This document shows positions 13,328-15,201 of a stretch of DNA of 15,201 bases, piece by piece. Under the pieces are notes generated by a model. It did no database searches and was not told where the DNA came from. It saw only the letters and a list, made by a program, of their open reading frames with translations. The position numbers and the translations under genes were made by a program. Numbering within the stretch: the first letter of the stretch is position 1; every line of letters starts with the position of its first letter. Origin of the DNA: JAGIBJ01 sp047604965 (GTDB taxonomy: Bacteria; Actinomycetota; Thermoleophilia; Solirubrobacterales; Solirubrobacteraceae); contig JASGGQ010000062.1 of the NCBI GenBank assembly GCA_047604965.1, positions 1 through 15,201 of the forward strand, written 5' to 3'.

Positions 13328-13334
13328 GGGGCGG

Positions 13335-13340
13335 ACGGTA
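13335..13340 (-). promoter_or_regulatory. -10-like box TACCGT before purN
   Basis: On the minus strand TACCGT precedes the GTG of purN by 7 nt, inside the 53-bp purF-purN gap. It overlaps an 8-bp palindrome CGGTACCG (13336-13343). It would allow purN to be transcribed independently of purF. Confidence 0.45.
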
Positions 13341-13380
13341 CCGCCTCGGGCCGGCCGCCTGCGGTGGTGGAGCCCGCCGC

Positions 13381-14862
13381 CTATCGGACGACCGGCAGGG
13401 CGTTCTCGAACGCGAACTTGCCGTCGCCGACTTCGCCGAGCGGATATTCGCCGGAGAAACATGCGTCGCAGTGCTCGGTACGCTGGCCGCGAATCGCTTC
13501 GTACACGCCGTCGAGCGAGAGGTACGCCAGCGAGTCGCACTCCAGTTCGGCGGCGATCTGCTCGACCGTCCGCTCGTGCGCGACCATTTCGTCGCGCGTG
13601 CTCATGTCGATCCCGTAATGGCACGGGTTTTTGATCGGCGGCGCGGTGATCCGCATGTGGACCTCCAGCGCCCCGGCGCCTTTGAGCATCCGCACGATCT
13701 GGCGGGTCGTGTTGCCGCGCACGATCGAATCGTCAACCACCACGATCCGCTTGCCGGCAACGATCTCCGGCAGCGGATTGAACTTCAGCCGCAGGCCGTG
13801 CTTGCGCAACTCCTGGCTGGGCTGGATGAAGGTCCGCGCGACATACCGGTTCTTCACCAGGCCATCATCGGTCGGCAGTCCGGCGGCGCGCGCGAACCCG
13901 CGTGCAGCCGGCGCGCCGGAGTCCGGCACGGGAATCACGAGGTCGGCGCCGGGGGCCGGCGCTTCGCGCGCGAGGATTTCGCCCATCCGCCCGCGCGCGG
14001 CCTGCACCGTGTGGCCGCCCATGATCGAATCGGGGCGAGCGAAGTAGATGTGCTCGAAGACGCAGAACGCCTTGCGTGGGCTGTCGACGATCTGGCGGGC
14101 AGTGATGCCGCGCGCGTCGATCGTGACCAGCTCGCCGGGCTGCACCTCGCGCACCATCGTTGCGCCGATGATGTCGAGCGCGCAGCTCTCGCTCGCCAGG
14201 CAGTAGCGGTCGCCGATCTGGCCGATCACCAGCGGACGCAAGCCGGCGGGGTCACGGAAGCCGCAGACGCGATCACGAGTCATCACGACCGTCGCGAACG
14301 CCCCTTCCAGCTCGGGCAGCACCTCGGCGATCGCGTCCTCCAGCGAATCGGCGGGCGTGGTCGCGATCATCGCGGCCATCACTTCGCTGTCGGAAGTCGA
14401 ACGGAACCGCACGCCGTCGTCGATCAGCCGGCGATGCAGCGCGACGGCGTTGATGAGGTTGCCGTTGTGGGCGAGTGCGATCTCGCGCAGATCGGAACGG
14501 TAGATCGGCTGCGCGTTCTCCCAAGCGTTGCTGCCGGTCGTCGAATAGCGCACATGGCCGACGGCGAGGTCGCCGGAGAGCGCCTGGAGCTTCTGCTCGT
14601 TGAAGACCTGGCTAACGAGGCCCAGTTCGCGCAGCGTGAGGATGTGGCCGCCGAGGTCGCAGGTCGCGATGCCCGCCGATTCCTGCCCGCGATGCTGCAA
14701 GGCGTACAGCGCGAAGTACGACAGCTTCGCCACCTCATGCTCGGCGTCGGGGGCGTAAATACCGAACACACCACACTCGTCGCGCGGACCGTCGCGGTCG
14801 CTGAGGACCGCCGTCGTGCGCGCACGACGAGCCGCAGTGGCCGGGAAGGCGGCGTCGCTCAC
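13381..14862 (-). CDS. purF: Amidophosphoribosyltransferase
   Basis: PurF makes 5-phosphoribosylamine from PRPP and glutamine, the committed step of purine synthesis. The 493-aa product is a precursor: the glutaminase nucleophile is Cys30 in RDECGVFGIY, so a 29-residue propeptide must be removed. Further glutaminase motifs are LQHRGQESAG (55-64), GHVRYSTTGS (102-111) and AHNGNL (131-136). The PRPP loop is IVVVDDSIVRGNTT (373-386). Four cysteines fit the [4Fe-4S] ligands of the Bacillus-type enzyme: Cys267 (FCVFEHIYFARPDS), Cys414 (NPCHYGID) and Cys465/Cys468 (HCDACFSGEYP). The start GTG 14862 follows a TACTCT box by 6 nt. The open frame upstream to 15111 crosses the next gene's promoter and is not coding. 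Fe-S-containing PurF enzymes are oxygen-sensitive and feedback-inhibited by nucleotides. Confidence 0.96.
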   Translation of the reverse strand: MSDAAFPATAARRARTTAVLSDRDGPRDECGVFGIYAPDAEHEVAKLSYFALYALQHRGQESAGIATCDLGGHILTLRELGLVSQVFNEQKLQALSGDLAVGHVRYSTTGSNAWENAQPIYRSDLREIALAHNGNLINAVALHRRLIDDGVRFRSTSDSEVMAAMIATTPADSLEDAIAEVLPELEGAFATVVMTRDRVCGFRDPAGLRPLVIGQIGDRYCLASESCALDIIGATMVREVQPGELVTIDARGITARQIVDSPRKAFCVFEHIYFARPDSIMGGHTVQAARGRMGEILAREAPAPGADLVIPVPDSGAPAARGFARAAGLPTDDGLVKNRYVARTFIQPSQELRKHGLRLKFNPLPEIVAGKRIVVVDDSIVRGNTTRQIVRMLKGAGALEVHMRITAPPIKNPCHYGIDMSTRDEMVAHERTVEQIAAELECDSLAYLSLDGVYEAIRGQRTEHCDACFSGEYPLGEVGDGKFAFENALPVVR

Positions 14863-14868
14863 AAACGA

Positions 14869-14874
14869 AGAGTA
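14869..14874 (-). promoter_or_regulatory. -10-like box TACTCT before purF
   Basis: On the minus strand TACTCT precedes the purF GTG by 6 nt (TCGTTT), implying a leaderless mRNA. It lies in a 117-bp region shared with the divergent VOC-family gene. Confidence 0.5.
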
Positions 14875-14965
14875 GCGGTCTGGGGGCGCCCGGTCGCGTA
14901 TCGCGTCGAGGGATGCCAGCGGGCGTGGTCGCGTGTGCAGCCGCCCGGATGGCCGCGCCGCGCGG

Positions 14966-14971
14966 TAGCGT
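14966..14971 (+). promoter_or_regulatory. -10-like box TAGCGT before the VOC-family gene
   Basis: TAGCGT precedes GTG 14980 by 8 nt, the same hexamer seen before the EEP gene. If the second in-frame start (ATG 14986) is used, the spacing is 14 nt. Confidence 0.45.
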
Positions 14972-14979
14972 GCCAACCC

Positions 14980-15201
14980 GTGACCATGCCTGCCGCCATC
15001 CCGCCGCTCAGTGTTCCGCTGGTGTGGGCGGAGCTGATTGCCGCCGATGTCCCGGCCGCCGTTGACTTTTATGGGGCGGTGTTGCAGTGGAAGGCGATCG
15101 GCCAGCCGCACTCAACCGACCTGGCGGTGTATCTCGATCAGGCGCGCGTCGCCGGCCCGATCTGCGGGATCCGGCCGCGCACGCCGACCGATCCGCGACC
15201 G
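14980..15201 (+). CDS. VOC (glyoxalase-like) family protein, N-terminal part (3'-truncated)
   Basis: The first 74 codons run to the window edge. They encode the opening of a vicinal-oxygen-chelate domain: a beta strand PLVWAELIAADVPAAVDFYG (residues 13-32), where the W-x-E-L...D-x-x-x-A-x-x-F-Y-x-x-x-L-x-W pattern is typical, followed by VLQWKAIGQP and a second strand LAVYLD. VOC proteins include glyoxalases, dioxygenases, fosfomycin-resistance enzymes and non-catalytic binding proteins. The metal ligands usually come later in the chain, so no activity can be assigned. Start GTG 14980 is preferred because of the -10-like box 8 nt upstream; ATG 14986 is the alternative. It is divergent from purF. 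Confidence 0.75.
   Translation, partial: MTMPAAIPPLSVPLVWAELIAADVPAAVDFYGAVLQWKAIGQPHSTDLAVYLDQARVAGPICGIRPRTPTDPRP

Noticed and set aside
14863..15111. Extension of purF upstream of GTG 14862
   Set aside because: The frame is open but crosses the divergent VOC-family promoter and coding start. The extra residues are Arg/Pro-rich, and PurF needs only a short propeptide before Cys.
1..15201. CRISPR arrays, tRNA or rRNA genes, insertion sequences, prophage or integrase genes, TPP or purine riboswitches
   Set aside because: No repeat-spacer pattern, tRNA-like cloverleaf, transposase motif or riboswitch core was seen on reading the window. Gaps upstream of the thi and pur genes are too short for a riboswitch, except where described.

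Overview
The window is very GC-rich, gene-dense bacterial chromosome, almost entirely housekeeping genes on both strands. Very high third-position GC, frequent GTG starts, a TTG start on argF, and TAnnnT boxes placed just ahead of start codons point to a high-GC actinobacterium. The class Thermoleophilia (Solirubrobacterales-like) is my best guess from the gene repertoire, but no marker here proves it.

Layout. Positions 1-1622 (+) carry a thiamin thiazole cluster: the 3' end of thiO, then thiS and thiG. An NTF2/SnoaL-like gene follows (1741-2238, +). A minus-strand endonuclease/exonuclease/phosphatase gene (2330-3100) is divergent from argF (3168-4043, +). argF ends in two tandem hairpins. 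Then come a small phasin-like coiled-coil protein (4170-4421), a DoxX-like membrane protein (4468-4893) and a RumA/RlmD-type RNA methyltransferase whose start overlaps doxX by 4 bp. A compact HicA/HicB toxin-antitoxin pair (6506-6915) faces a MYG1-family nuclease gene (7008-7916, -). A roughly 300-bp gap with a CRP-type palindrome precedes uppP (8222-9088, +). On the minus strand follow a rhomboid-like protein without visible catalytic residues, an EamA-type transporter, and a purine block read purF, purN, purH (14862 down to 11036). A truncated VOC/glyoxalase-family gene starts at 14980, divergent from purF.

How the genes fit together. ThiO, ThiS and ThiG act on the thiazole half of thiamin. 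PurF, PurN and PurH catalyse steps 1, 3 and 9-10 of de novo IMP synthesis, each with its own apparent promoter rather than as one tight operon. ArgF makes citrulline. UppP recycles the undecaprenyl carrier for the cell wall. HicAB is the only clearly accessory module.

I found no convincing undescribed multi-gene system. The most informative non-coding signals are: (1) a -10-like hexamer 6-9 nt upstream of about a dozen starts, implying widespread leaderless transcription; (2) a perfect TGTGA-N6-TCACA palindrome upstream of uppP; (3) a 13-bp all-GC hairpin abutting the purH promoter; (4) tandem hairpins across and after the argF stop codon; and (5) a six-codon mini-ORF in the hicAB leader.
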